64,000 nucleotides of DNA from Kutzneria viridogrisea. Lineage in GTDB: Bacteria; Actinomycetota; Actinomycetes; Mycobacteriales; Pseudonocardiaceae. Each line of letters opens with the position of its first letter. Within the stretch, counting starts at the first letter, position 1. Of this stretch, positions 53,231-62,227 are shown one piece after another. The stretch is taken from positions 1,984,001 through 2,048,000 of the forward strand of contig JACJID010000001.1 of the NCBI GenBank assembly GCA_014138725.1, written 5' to 3'. The notes under the pieces are model-generated. The model worked only from the letters and a program-made list of their open reading frames with translations. It was not told the origin of the DNA and ran no database searches. Position numbers and translations under genes: made by a program.

Positions 53231-54031
53231 GTGTCACGGGATGAGCCGCAACGGCTGTACGGGGGAGAGGAGTCGGCCGCGTACCGACTGGGGGACCTGG
53301 TGCTGCGCATCGGACCGCCCTGGCGTGGTGACGAGCAGGTCGAGTGGTGTCACGCCATCGCGTTGCGGGCGGCCCGCGAGGTGCCCGAGGTGCTGGCGCC
53401 CGTCATGACGCGCGCGGGCACGACGGTGCTGCGGGTGGACGGTCGGCCGATCACGCTGTGGCCCTACGCGGCGGGGGAGTGGGCTGACGAGCAGGACCCC
53501 GCGCAGTGCGAGCAGGCGGCCCGCCTGCTGGCGCGGGTGCACCGCTCGCTCGCCGGGTTCCGGCCGGGGCCCCGGCCGACGCCGAGCTTCGGTGACGAGG
53601 GGGTGCTGCCCGACCCCGCGCTGGACCGGTGGCTGGAGCGGTACCGGCGGGGGAGGGCCGTGCAGCCGCTGCACGGGGACTACCACTCGGGCAACCTGTT
53701 GGCGCGCAACGGGAGGATCATCGCCCTGATCGACTGGGACGAGGCGGTCCTGGGCGTGCCGGAGTTCGAGCTGGCCGCAGCCGCGCTGGAGTTCGGCGAC
53801 GACCTGGTGCGCGACCTCGCCCCGGCGCGGGCCTTCCTCGCCGCGTACCGGGCGGAGGGCGGCCCCGCCGAGATCGCCGAGGACGAGGCGCTGACCCAGT
53901 TGATCAGGCACAAGCTGCGGCGCGAGGCGGCGTACTTCGAGCTGGCCGCGCGCAGGGGAGCGGTGCACACCGCCGAGCAGGTCGACTACCACCGGGCGCG
54001 GGTCCAGGCGTTCCACGATTTGTCACTGTGA
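53231..54031 (+). CDS. Aminoglycoside phosphotransferase/kinase-like protein (APH family)
   Basis: About 266 residues from GTG 53231. The kinase catalytic loop is VQPLHGDYHSGNLLAR (HGDxxxxN) near residue 150 and the DFD-equivalent is ALIDWDEAVLG near 168. N-lobe strands are short: YRLGDLVLRIGPPW. Could phosphorylate a small molecule (homoserine, choline or an aminoglycoside); context gives no hint. It is divergent from the hypothetical gene at 53213; the second copy of the promoter motif begins at its stop. Confidence 0.8.
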   Translation: MSRDEPQRLYGGEESAAYRLGDLVLRIGPPWRGDEQVEWCHAIALRAAREVPEVLAPVMTRAGTTVLRVDGRPITLWPYAAGEWADEQDPAQCEQAARLLARVHRSLAGFRPGPRPTPSFGDEGVLPDPALDRWLERYRRGRAVQPLHGDYHSGNLLARNGRIIALIDWDEAVLGVPEFELAAAALEFGDDLVRDLAPARAFLAAYRAEGGPAEIAEDEALTQLIRHKLRREAAYFELAARRGAVHTAEQVDYHRARVQAFHDLSL

Positions 54032-54060
54032 CTTCAGTGGTGAATGAAAGAAACTATACT
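54029..54060 (+). promoter_or_regulatory. Recurring promoter motif, copy 2, with TATACT -10 box
   Basis: TGACTTCAGTGGTGAATGAAAG at 54029-54050 followed by TATACT at 54055-54060, seven bases before the LuxR-type ATG at 54067. The motif occupies the -35 region, so it likely binds a regulator; the message would be nearly leaderless. Confidence 0.65.
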
Positions 54061-54066
54061 GGGACC

Positions 54067-54999
54067 ATGCAGGACTTGGGCGACGAGTTCTCCGCGAGAA
54101 CACACCGGCTCATCCCGCACGACACGTACATGCTGATCGGTCTGGACCCGCTCAGCGGGGGAGTGTGCCTGCACGCCGAGCGCGAGGGCTACCGGCCCGA
54201 GGTGCGCGGCGCGATCGAACGCGAGGCCGCAGCGCTTGGCGGGCTGTCCGCGCTGGGCGCCGTGCGGGTGCTGACGCCGGGGGAGGACCTGGCGCGGCTG
54301 CCGGTGCGCGGGCGGTTCATGATCGAGCACGGGTTCACCAGTGAGCTGAGGGTGAGTCTGGTCGAGCGCGGCGAGGTGCGCGGCGCGCTGGTCCTGGTCC
54401 GCGGTGGCGGCAGGCCGTTCTCCCCACGTGAGCAGGAGTTGGCGCTCGAGGTGTCCGCCTCGCTGGCCGTTGAGCTGCGCTGGTACGTCACCGGGCTGCC
54501 GATGTCCCCGGTGCGGCTGGGGGAGTGGCACTCGGGTGTGGCAGTGATCGGTTCGGACGACACGATCAGAACGATCACGCCCTCGCTGCGGGCGATCCTG
54601 GGAAGTTCGTGGGGTGCGCCGGTGCCCGACGAGGTGCTGTTCGGCTCGCTGTCGAACACCACCTACCTGGCTCGGCGCAGCACCGGGCCCGTGCTGACCA
54701 GGCTGCCCTCCGCCAGCGGCTGGATCGCCATGGGCGGGGAGCGGATCGCCGGGGGAGAGGTGGTGCTGACCGTGGTGTCGCCGACCGCGGAACTGCTGCT
54801 GCCCGCGATCGCGGCCTGGTACGGGATCACCGCTCGGGAGCGGTCGGTACTGGAGGCCGCGCTGGAGGGGGAGCGGCCACGCGGCATCGCCCGCCGATTC
54901 GGGTTGTCCCCGCACACGGTCAACGACCATCTGAAGTCGATCTACCGGAAGACCGGGGTGTCCGGCCGGGAGGAGCTGATGGCCAGCTTGTCGCCGTGA
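54067..54999 (+). CDS. LuxR-type transcriptional regulator with GAF-like sensor region
   Basis: 310 residues from ATG 54067. The N-terminal ~170 residues are mixed alpha/beta (GAF/PAS-like): RVSLVERGEVRGALVLVRGGGRPFSPREQELALEVSASLAVEL is a typical GAF end. The C-terminal ~60 residues are a LuxR HTH: GITARERSVLEAALEGERPRGIARRFGLSPHTVNDHLKSIYRKTGVSGREELMASL. No receiver domain. The upstream motif, also present elsewhere, may be its own binding site (autoregulation). Confidence 0.87.
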   Translation: MQDLGDEFSARTHRLIPHDTYMLIGLDPLSGGVCLHAEREGYRPEVRGAIEREAAALGGLSALGAVRVLTPGEDLARLPVRGRFMIEHGFTSELRVSLVERGEVRGALVLVRGGGRPFSPREQELALEVSASLAVELRWYVTGLPMSPVRLGEWHSGVAVIGSDDTIRTITPSLRAILGSSWGAPVPDEVLFGSLSNTTYLARRSTGPVLTRLPSASGWIAMGGERIAGGEVVLTVVSPTAELLLPAIAAWYGITARERSVLEAALEGERPRGIARRFGLSPHTVNDHLKSIYRKTGVSGREELMASLSP

Positions 55000-55010
55000 A
55001 AAATATTACT

Positions 55011-55040
55011 ATGACTTCAGTGACGACTAAAATCAATACT
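55011..55040 (+). promoter_or_regulatory. Recurring promoter motif, copy 3 (apparently orphan)
   Basis: ATGACTTCAGTGACGACTAAAATCAATACT: same core as copies 1 and 2 with a -10-like AATACT at 55035-55040. It lies between two converging genes (54999 stop and the ArsR gene ending at 55033) with no reading frame after it in the sense direction, so it is either a relic of duplication or drives an antisense/non-coding transcript. Confidence 0.5.
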
Positions 55041-55722
55041 CCAAACCCAGATCAACAGACCAAACGCCAAGGACGGCCAGGGGTTCGTGTCCCTCGGGTA
55101 GCAGGCGGACGCTGCGGTCGGTGCCGCGCTCCAGCCAGTGCCAGTCCACGGCGTGTGCCAGCAGGGCGGCGGGCAGCGCGCCGCCGAGGTGCTCGCGGCG
55201 TTCCGTCCAGTCCAGGCACTCCTTGAGCAGCGGCCTGCGGGCGCCGCTGGGCATTGGCACGCCCAGTTCGTGCAGGGCGGTGCGACCGGCTTCGGTGAGC
55301 GCGAGCCCGTCGCTGGTGTCGATCAGGCCGGTGGCCAGCATGCGGCTGCGGATCGCCACCCCGAGCCGCCCGGCCAGGTGGTCGTAACAGGTGCGCGCGA
55401 AGGCGAGCCGGTTGCGGCTCAGTGTGCCGCGCAGCCCCGTGGCGGGCCGGTGCTCGGCGTGCTCGGCGAGCCGTTCCACCAGTTCGGCGACCCGGTTGTC
55501 GGTGATCCGCACGTAGCGGTGCCTGCCCTGGTGCACCGTGCTGATGAACCCGGCCGCGGCGAGCCTGCCGACCTGTTCGCTGGCGGAGGAGGGCGCGACG
55601 CCCACGGCACGGCCCAGTTCGCCCACGGTCCACGCCCGGCCGTCGAGCAGGGCGAGGCACATGGCGGCGCGGGTGGGGTCGGCCAGTACGGCGGCGACCT
55701 CGGCCAGTTGTACGGTGCGCAT
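55033..55722 (-). CDS. ArsR-family winged-helix regulator
   Basis: 229 residues from ATG 55722. The N-terminal winged helix reads VAAVLADPTRAAMCLALLDGRAWTVGELGRAVGVAPSSASEQVGRLAAAGFISTVHQGRHRYVRI, as in ArsR/SmtB proteins. A long C-terminal extension (~130 residues) is typical of actinobacterial ArsR paralogues that bind organic ligands rather than metals. No Cys cluster for metal sensing appears. Divergent from nothing nearby; its promoter is in the short gap up to 55770. Confidence 0.85.
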   Translation of the reverse strand: MRTVQLAEVAAVLADPTRAAMCLALLDGRAWTVGELGRAVGVAPSSASEQVGRLAAAGFISTVHQGRHRYVRITDNRVAELVERLAEHAEHRPATGLRGTLSRNRLAFARTCYDHLAGRLGVAIRSRMLATGLIDTSDGLALTEAGRTALHELGVPMPSGARRPLLKECLDWTERREHLGGALPAALLAHAVDWHWLERGTDRSVRLLPEGHEPLAVLGVWSVDLGLEY

Positions 55723-55769
55723 GCCTGGCAGCGTAGGTCGGGGACCTGTCGGTGGCCGCCGACACGTGC

Positions 55770-56804
55770 TCAGCCCAGGCGCAGGCCGCCCGTGCCGTCG
55801 GGTACGCAGGCGGCCGACTTCTGGTCGGTCGCCAGGAACTTGCTCATACAGCCCGCGAAGGCGGTGTAGCCCTTGGCGTTGGGGTGGAACGAGGACTGGA
55901 GCGCGTGGTTGTACCTGGCGTTGTCCTGGAAGTCGTTCCAGTTCACGGTGAGCCGGGTGAACCACTCGCTGCTGCCCGAGCATGCCTCGTGTCCGGTGCC
56001 CGCCTTGGCCAGGTCCAGGAAGCGGACCCCGGCCTGCTCGGCGGCGCTGCGCATGCCCGCGTCCAGCAGGGGCACGGCCCGGTCCTGCACCCAGTGCAGG
56101 TCGTCGGAGCGGAACGGGCAGCCGTTGAGGTTCTGCAGGTTGCGCACCACGTTGGGGGCCACCGGTGCGGCGTAGGACTGGAGCACCAGGGTGTAGGCCG
56201 TGACGGAGTAGCCGCTGTCGGACATGACCTTGCGGATGTCGTGCAGGGCCCGCACCACCTTGGGCACCATGGCGTTGACGCGTCCCGGCCACTGCGGGTC
56301 GACCTGCTTGCCGCAGCCCGGGTCGCTGGGGTGCAGGATGGCCTGCACGCACTGGTTGATCAGGCCGCCGAACTGCGGGTCGTCGTTGGCGCCGATGGCC
56401 ACCAGCACGGCGGTGACGCGGAACCGCTTGGCCACCTCGCCGAGTTGCCGTGTCTGCTGGGGTTCCACGCCCTTGGTGGTGGTGTTCAGGGTGATCCGGT
56501 CGGTGCCGGCGCCGGAGCAGGCGAGGTTGATCAGGTGGGGAACGTCCGGTGCGGTGATCTGGTCGATCATGGCGGCGGGGGAGCGGTGGCACCAGTTGTC
56601 GGCCTGGCCGTTGGTGATGGGGGTGTAGTCGCCCGCGCCCTCACCGGACATGGTGCTGTCGCCGAGCGCGACGATGGCGCGCTCGGCGGTCGCGGGTGGT
56701 CCCGGTGGTGTGGTGAAGGGGTTGTCGCTGAGTAGCAGCAGTAGGCCGAGTGCCGGTATCAGGATGACGACGATCCCGAACCGCCGGAGGAAGTCCCGCA
56801 TCAC
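55770..56804 (-). CDS. Secreted SGNH/GDSL-type esterase/lipase
   Basis: 344 residues with an N-terminal hydrophobic helix (FGIVVILIPALGLLLLLSD) that is a signal peptide or anchor. SGNH blocks: ALGDSTMSGEGAGDYTP (nucleophile Ser), LACSGAGTDR (Gly), VAIGANDD (Asn) and the C-terminal SSFHPNAKGYTAFAG (Asp/His-containing FHPN). Likely extracellular esterase. Several Cys could form disulfides. Confidence 0.87.
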   Translation of the reverse strand: MMRDFLRRFGIVVILIPALGLLLLLSDNPFTTPPGPPATAERAIVALGDSTMSGEGAGDYTPITNGQADNWCHRSPAAMIDQITAPDVPHLINLACSGAGTDRITLNTTTKGVEPQQTRQLGEVAKRFRVTAVLVAIGANDDPQFGGLINQCVQAILHPSDPGCGKQVDPQWPGRVNAMVPKVVRALHDIRKVMSDSGYSVTAYTLVLQSYAAPVAPNVVRNLQNLNGCPFRSDDLHWVQDRAVPLLDAGMRSAAEQAGVRFLDLAKAGTGHEACSGSSEWFTRLTVNWNDFQDNARYNHALQSSFHPNAKGYTAFAGCMSKFLATDQKSAACVPDGTGGLRLG

Positions 56805-56846
56805 CGCTGAGTCTACGCAACGCGGGACTGTTCCGGATCGGCCGGA

Positions 56847-57158
56847 TCAGCGTCGGCGGATTTTGATCTGGGACATGTCCACGGCGCTGGCGCGCAGTGC
56901 GCGGTGGCCGTAGCCCCGGGCTTGCAGCCGGGCGGTGGCCAGCGCGGTGGCTTCGGTGCAGGCCAGGCGTTCGGTGGCGTCCTCGGGCAGGTCGAGTTCG
57001 TAGCGGAAGGTGAAGGCGCGCAGTGCGCTGTCGTAGACCAGGCCGCCCTCGGGGCTGAAGCCTCCGCTGGTGAGGGTGGGCAGTTCGGCGAGCAGTTCGG
57101 TGCGTTGGTCCTCGGTGAGGCCGTCGAAGACGCCCTGGACTCGGACGCGGTAGGTCAT
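56847..57158 (-). CDS. DUF6204-type small protein
   Basis: 103 residues from ATG 57158. Sequence begins TYRVRVQGVFDGLTEDQRTELLAELP and ends DMSQIKIRRR; similar to actinobacterial DUF6204 proteins of unknown function. ATGA overlap with the upstream TetR gene means the two are translated together, a frequent pairing in actinomycetes. Confidence 0.7.
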   Translation of the reverse strand: MTYRVRVQGVFDGLTEDQRTELLAELPTLTSGGFSPEGGLVYDSALRAFTFRYELDLPEDATERLACTEATALATARLQARGYGHRALRASAVDMSQIKIRRR

Positions 57159-57766
57159 GTCGGGTTCTCCTTGTCGGACAGCGCGGTCCACGAGCGGATC
57201 AGCAGCAGGTAGGCGTCCACGGCGAGGTCGTCGGGCAGCTCGTCGGGGGTGAGGGATTTCTGGATGAGCAGGCCGTCCTCCAGTGCGTGCACGATCAGTG
57301 CGAGCTGGGCGGGATCGGCGGGTGGGGTGCGGCCGGTGCTGGCGAAGTGGTGTTCGATGCCCGCTTGCAGTGCGGTGCGGGCGAGGTGTTCGCGTTCGGC
57401 GAGCCGGGGGCGTAGTTCGGGGTGGCGCAGGACGTGCAGGAACAGTTCCATGCGCAGGGTGAGCCAGCTGGTGATGTGCGGGGCGCGGTCGCGGTTGTAC
57501 TGGCGCAGGGGTTCGAGTGTGCTGTGGTCCAGGGCGCTGACCTCGTCGATGCCCTGGCGGGTCTGGTCGAGCAGCAGTTCCAGGACGAGGTCGTACTTGT
57601 CCTTGAAGTTGCTGTAGAAGGCGCCTCGGCTGTACCCGGCCCGGTCGGCGATCTGTTCGATGGAGGTGCCGTTGACCCCGTGGTCGGCGATCAGTTCGGC
57701 GGCTGCGGCGAGCAGGCGTGCGCGGGTCTGGCGCTGGGTCTGCTCGCGGGTGGGGCGCGGGCTCAC
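57155..57766 (-). CDS. TetR-family regulator of the adjacent MFS exporter
   Basis: 203 residues. TetR HTH at the N-terminus: TRARLLAAAAELIADHGVNGTSIEQIADRAGYSRGAFYSNFKDKYDLVLELL. It lies just downstream of the MFS exporter on the same strand, 84 bases away; the gap contains a CCGGATCCGG palindrome at 57781-57790. It probably controls the exporter and DUF6204 gene. Confidence 0.88.
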   Translation of the reverse strand: MSPRPTREQTQRQTRARLLAAAAELIADHGVNGTSIEQIADRAGYSRGAFYSNFKDKYDLVLELLLDQTRQGIDEVSALDHSTLEPLRQYNRDRAPHITSWLTLRMELFLHVLRHPELRPRLAEREHLARTALQAGIEHHFASTGRTPPADPAQLALIVHALEDGLLIQKSLTPDELPDDLAVDAYLLLIRSWTALSDKENPT

Positions 57767-57850
57767 ATGCGGGACTGTATCCGGATCCGGTGCTGTATGC
57801 GAACGGGTTTGCGGGTTGTCATGAAGGTGCCGTTGCGGACATGTGGTGTC

Positions 57851-59386
57851 TCAAACGACGGGTTCTTCGGCTTGTTCTGCTCGGCGGTGGGGAAGCCAGG
57901 CCGCGGCGATGGCCGCGACGATCAGCATGAGCGCGGCGCCGGTGATGCAGGCGATGGACAGGCCGTGGAAGAAGGCGGTGTGGGCGGCGGTCAGTAGGTC
58001 GGCGCCTGCCGGGTCAGGGAGGTCGGCCGCGGCGGTGACGGCGGCGGGCAGGGATTGGGCGGCACTGTCGAGTGCGGTGGAGGGGATGTCGTGGGAGACG
58101 CTCAGCGTGGCCCGGTAGACGGCTGTCATGACGCTGCCCAGTACGGCGACTCCGAGTCCGCCGCCGGTCTCGAACGCTGTTTCCTGGATCGCGGCGGCGC
58201 CGCCGGAGCGTTCCGGTGGCGCGCTGGACATGATCGCTTGGGATCCGGTGGTGGCGACCACGCTCGAGCCGAATCCCAGCGCGAGGAAGCCGAGGGTGAT
58301 GATCACTAGGTCCGCGCCGCCGCCGAGCATCGCGAACAGGCCCAGTGACAGGGCGATCAGGATGAAGGCGCCGGTCAGGGTCCATCGGGTGCCGAGGGTG
58401 CGGATGATGGTGCCGGTCATCGGGGAGGCCACGAAGCTGGCCACGGCCAGGGGCAGCATCCACAGGCCGGTCTCCAGTGGGCTGAGGTGACGCACGATCT
58501 GGAAGTACTGGGTGATGAAGAACATCAGGCCGAAGAACCCGAAGAACGACAGCAGCACTGACAGGGTCGCCGCGGTGAAGCGTCGGCTCGTGAACAGCGA
58601 CAGGTCGAGCAGTGGTTCGGGCATTCGGGTCTGCCTGCGTACGAAGATCCATATCAGGAGCAGGCCGACGGTCAGGACGGCGAGTGACAGCAGGTCGTCG
58701 GCGCCGTGGTTGGCGACCTGTTTGATCCCGTACACGACGCTGCCCAGGCCTGCCATCGACAGCGCGGCGCTGGTCACGTCGAACGAGCGGGGTGAGGGGG
58801 CTCGGGACTCGGGGACGACGATGATCGTCAGTGCCATGGCCGCGAGGACGATCGGCAGGCTGAGCAGGAACACCGAGCCCCAGGGAAACCATTTCAGCGC
58901 GAGTCCGGTCAGTACCGGGCCGAGTGCGGTTCCGGCCGCGGCTGTGGCGGCCCAGATCCCGATGGCCACTCCTCTTTCCCGGGCGTCGGTGAACACGTTG
59001 CGGATGATTGACAGAGTGGCTGGCATGATCATCGCGCCCCCGATGCCGCGCAGGATCCTGGTGGCCAGCAGGACGGGAAGTGTTCCCGCGAAGGCGGCGG
59101 TGATCGAGGCGACTCCGAACAGGGCCATCCCGATGAGGAAGAAAAGTCGGCGTCCGAACCGGTCTCCCAGGGTTCCTCCGGTGACCAGCAGTCCGGCCAC
59201 GGTGAGGGAGTAGAGGTCGACTATCCACAGCATTTCGGTGCTGCTTGGCTTTAACTCCTCGGCTATCTCGGGCAGTGCGACATTCAGTGTCGTGTTGTCC
59301 ATCGTCACCAGCAGCAATCCGCTGCACAGCACGGCGAGAACGGCCTTGTGGCGCCCCGTGTCCGCCAGTGGTTCCTCGTTGTGCAT
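57851..59386 (-). CDS. DHA2-type MFS drug:proton antiporter
   Basis: 511 residues from ATG 59386, with GAGGGG six bases upstream. Fourteen hydrophobic helices; motif A GTLGDRFGRRLFFLIG near residue 75, motif C-like ATAAAGTALGPVLTGLAL near 147, and the first-helix motif LDNTTLNVALP (here TMDNTTLNVALPEIAE) of QacA/EmrB-type exporters. Likely exports hydrophobic drugs. The downstream TetR gene supports inducible efflux. Confidence 0.9.
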   Translation of the reverse strand: MHNEEPLADTGRHKAVLAVLCSGLLLVTMDNTTLNVALPEIAEELKPSSTEMLWIVDLYSLTVAGLLVTGGTLGDRFGRRLFFLIGMALFGVASITAAFAGTLPVLLATRILRGIGGAMIMPATLSIIRNVFTDARERGVAIGIWAATAAAGTALGPVLTGLALKWFPWGSVFLLSLPIVLAAMALTIIVVPESRAPSPRSFDVTSAALSMAGLGSVVYGIKQVANHGADDLLSLAVLTVGLLLIWIFVRRQTRMPEPLLDLSLFTSRRFTAATLSVLLSFFGFFGLMFFITQYFQIVRHLSPLETGLWMLPLAVASFVASPMTGTIIRTLGTRWTLTGAFILIALSLGLFAMLGGGADLVIITLGFLALGFGSSVVATTGSQAIMSSAPPERSGGAAAIQETAFETGGGLGVAVLGSVMTAVYRATLSVSHDIPSTALDSAAQSLPAAVTAAADLPDPAGADLLTAAHTAFFHGLSIACITGAALMLIVAAIAAAWLPHRRAEQAEEPVV

Positions 59387-59722
59387 TGATCGCCCCTCAG
59401 CCTCCGCTGCCAATGCGTCGCAGATCCGCGCCCGGTGGTTCTCGCTGGACCGCCCCGAAAGTCGTAGCCGCCACCTGGACAGTGGCGAAATATACTCCCG
59501 CCTTCGGGCGAGGTGGTGTCGGCGGTGCGACGCCAGGTGGCCCCCTCCCCGATTGGCAGATCAGTCCCTAGACTTGGAGGTCGCGGCCGCTGGCCAGCAG
59601 TGGAGTGGTGAGGGTGCCTATTCAGGCCCCACCACCGAATGGACGCCGCTGAGGTGGCGCATCTGTGATTCACGGGAGGTGCGCCGGTTTCTCGCATTCG
59701 TCCACGGAGTTGGGAGAATCAC
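59387..59722. other. 336-base intergenic region between divergent MFS and IRED genes
   Basis: Contains promoters for both genes by necessity, but I can mark none with confidence. A TATATT-like element on the minus strand at about 59489-59494 is a possible -10 for the MFS gene. No strong inverted repeat or coding signal is seen. Confidence 0.4.
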
Positions 59723-60604
59723 TTGAGTGAGAAAGTGACCGTACTGGGCCTGGGGCCGATGGGCACGACGCTGGCCAAGGCGTTCCTGACTGCTGGTCAC
59801 CGGACGACCGTGTGGAACCGCACCCCGGGGAGGGCGGGCAACCTGGCCGTGAGGGGCGCTGCGGAGGTCGCCTTGGCCGCCGAGGCTGTGGACGCGAGCC
59901 CGCTGGTCGTGGTCTGCCTGGCGACGTACGAGGCCGTCCACGAAGTGCTGGTGCCCATTGCCGACCAGCTCGTGGGCCGCACGGTCGTCAATCTGACCTC
60001 GGGTTCGCCGGTGCACGCTCGGGAGACGGCCGCCTGGGTGGAGCGGCAGGGCGCCGACTACCTCGACGGCGTGATCATGACGGTTCCGTCCGGTATCGGC
60101 AACCAGGACTTCTTGTTGCTCTACGCCGGTTCGCAGGCCGCCTTCGACGGCAGTCGCGGGATCCTCGTGGCCCTGGGCCATCCGGTGTACCTGGGCGCCG
60201 ACGCCGCTCTGGCGTCGGTGTATGACACCGCGTTGTTGAGCCTGATGTGGGGCACGCTGACCGGCTGGCTGCACGGGGTGGCCCTCATCGGCGCCGACGG
60301 ACCCGGTGGCAACGTGACGGCAACGACCTACACGACAGTGGCCGACCGGTGGATGAAGACCGTCCGCGCCTTCATGCGCTCCTACGCGCCGCAAGTCGAC
60401 TCCGGGCAGTATCCGGGTGGGGAATTCACCCTGGAGTTGCACCAGAAGACGATGGACATCCTCGCCCACGCGAGCGAGCTGCGCGGGGTGGCCTCCGGTC
60501 TGCCGGAGCTGGTCAAGGAGCTGACCGGGCGGGCGATCGCGGCCGGACACGGCAACGACAGCTACGCGCGTCTGGTCGAGTTCATCCGGAGGGACGGCGG
60601 CTGA
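59723..60604 (+). CDS. Imine reductase-like NAD(P)-binding protein
   Basis: 293 residues from TTG 59723, preceded at good distance by GGGAG; GTG 59735 is an alternative. Rossmann motif VTVLGLGPMGTTLAKAFL, then VWNRTPGRA (NADP Arg), NLTSGSP near residue 92, and GVIMTVPSGIGNQDFLLLYAG near 118. The fold is that of imine reductases and beta-hydroxyacid dehydrogenases; the DG-V-I-M-T-VP segment and TLTGWLHGVAL helix fit IREDs. It may reduce a cyclic imine, possibly lysine-derived given the neighbouring genes. Confidence 0.8.
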   Translation: MSEKVTVLGLGPMGTTLAKAFLTAGHRTTVWNRTPGRAGNLAVRGAAEVALAAEAVDASPLVVVCLATYEAVHEVLVPIADQLVGRTVVNLTSGSPVHARETAAWVERQGADYLDGVIMTVPSGIGNQDFLLLYAGSQAAFDGSRGILVALGHPVYLGADAALASVYDTALLSLMWGTLTGWLHGVALIGADGPGGNVTATTYTTVADRWMKTVRAFMRSYAPQVDSGQYPGGEFTLELHQKTMDILAHASELRGVASGLPELVKELTGRAIAAGHGNDSYARLVEFIRRDGG

Positions 60605-60671
60605 GAGCGGTCGAACGCACTGCTCACGCGGCTGGCGACCAGGCGGTCGCCAGCCGCGAGCACGACCTGGG

Positions 60672-62084
60672 TCAGTCGTTGGTCTCGGCTTGCTCGGACC
60701 ACCAGGTGCGGCCGGTCTCGCCGAGGGTGTAGATCGGGTCGTAGAAGGGGTAGCGGCGGGTGAGCGCCTCGGCGTCCTCGCGTTCGATGCCGGTGCGGTA
60801 GTTCTTGGTCCAGTAGGAGATGCCCAGCTCGCGGTCGTACTCGGAGAGCTGGTGGACCCAGCGCTTGCCGACGTAGGGCACGTCGCAGACGATGCGCGGG
60901 GTGGCGTAGCCGGGCAGGTAGCCCATGATGGCGTGCTGGAGTTCCTGTGCTTCCCAGACGGCCAGGCGCCAGTGCTCGGCGTTGGGGATCATGTCGCACA
61001 TGTAGAAGTAGTAGGGGAGGATGTTGGCCTCTCCCTGGAGTGCGAAGCACAGGTCGAGCAGCGCCTCGGGGGTGGCGTTGACCCCGCGCATGAGCACGCC
61101 CTGGTTGCGGACGTCGCGGACGCCGACCTCCAGTGCGGTGCGGGCGGCCTCGGCGACCAGCGGGGTGACCGACTGGGCGTGGTTGACGTGGGTGTGGATG
61201 GCCAGGTTGACCCCGCGGCGGCGTGCGGTGCGGGCGACGCGTTCCAGGCCCTCGACGACCTTGGGCTGGAGCCAGTGCTGGGGCATGCCCGCGAGGGCCT
61301 TGGTGGCCAGGCGGATGTCGCGCACGGTGTCGATGTCGAGCAGGCGCATGAGGAAGGACTCGAGCTGGGGCCAGGGCATGTTGGCCACGTCCCCGCCGGA
61401 GACGACCACGTCGCGCACGCCGGGGGTCTGCTTGAGGTAGCCGATCATGGCGTCCTGGCGGTCGACCGGCTTGAGGCTGAGTTTGTGCTTGTCCACCTGG
61501 GGGGTGGAGTTGCCGACCAGGTCCATGCGGGTGCAGTGGCCGCAGTACTGCGGGCAGGTGGGCACCATCTCGGCGAGGACCTTGGTGGGGTAGCGGTGGG
61601 TCAGTCCCTCGACGACCCACATCTCCGCCTCGTGCAGGGAGTCGCGGGAGGAGTGGGGGTGGCTGGCCCAGCCGCGGACGCGGTCGGAGGCCACCGGGAG
61701 CATGTAGCGGCGGACCGGGTCGGCGTAGAAGGCCTCGGTGAACGCCTCGGGGTCGCCCGCGGCGTCGATGGCCATGGTGTTGAGCATCTGCGGTGGCAGC
61801 AGCATGGACATCGTGGCCAGGTTCTGCTGGTCGTCGAGCAGGTCTTCGTAGAAGCGCTCGGTGAGCAGGTCGCCGACCACGGCGCGCAGCTGTTTGAGGT
61901 TCTTGACGCAGTGCACACGTTGCCACTGGGCGTCGCGCCACTGGGTTTCGGTGATCTCCCGCCACCCGGGGAAGCGTCGCCAGTCCGGCTCGGCCAGTTC
62001 CCGCCTCACGTACTCGTACGGCTGTCGGTCGACGGCCTCGGAGACGGGGGTGCCGCTGGCACGGGTGTCGAACAGCGCAGTCAT
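60672..62084 (-). CDS. kamA: Lysine 2,3-aminomutase
   Basis: 470 residues. Radical SAM motif CPQYCGHC with C177, C181 and C184. The lysine side-chain-binding Asp residues are retained as D364 (YYFYMCDM) and D401 (IVCDVPYVGK), and the PLP Lys is K407. The HHRYPTKVL-like TLHRYPTKVL region and VVSGGDVANM are canonical. It isomerises L-lysine to L-beta-lysine. It is unrelated in specificity to the KamA-like protein at 35199. The kdd gene 1.6 kb away handles a later intermediate of the beta-lysine pathway. Confidence 0.92.
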   Translation of the reverse strand: MTALFDTRASGTPVSEAVDRQPYEYVRRELAEPDWRRFPGWREITETQWRDAQWQRVHCVKNLKQLRAVVGDLLTERFYEDLLDDQQNLATMSMLLPPQMLNTMAIDAAGDPEAFTEAFYADPVRRYMLPVASDRVRGWASHPHSSRDSLHEAEMWVVEGLTHRYPTKVLAEMVPTCPQYCGHCTRMDLVGNSTPQVDKHKLSLKPVDRQDAMIGYLKQTPGVRDVVVSGGDVANMPWPQLESFLMRLLDIDTVRDIRLATKALAGMPQHWLQPKVVEGLERVARTARRRGVNLAIHTHVNHAQSVTPLVAEAARTALEVGVRDVRNQGVLMRGVNATPEALLDLCFALQGEANILPYYFYMCDMIPNAEHWRLAVWEAQELQHAIMGYLPGYATPRIVCDVPYVGKRWVHQLSEYDRELGISYWTKNYRTGIEREDAEALTRRYPFYDPIYTLGETGRTWWSEQAETND

Positions 62085-62227
62085 CCAACTCCACCTCTCG
62101 CCCTCAGGGTTGCGTAAATATATGCTGCCAGAGTGTCGGCCGCCCGTAAATCTTCCGGTCCGACCGTGACTGAGGGCGAAGGAGTTCGGTGGTGGTGCGT
62201 GAGCGAGTCGGTGCCAGCGGCTGCTGG

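Noticed and set aside
59554-59575. TTGGCA ... TAGACT as a promoter for the IRED gene
   Set aside because: The spacing between the hexamers is only 10 bases, too short for a standard promoter.
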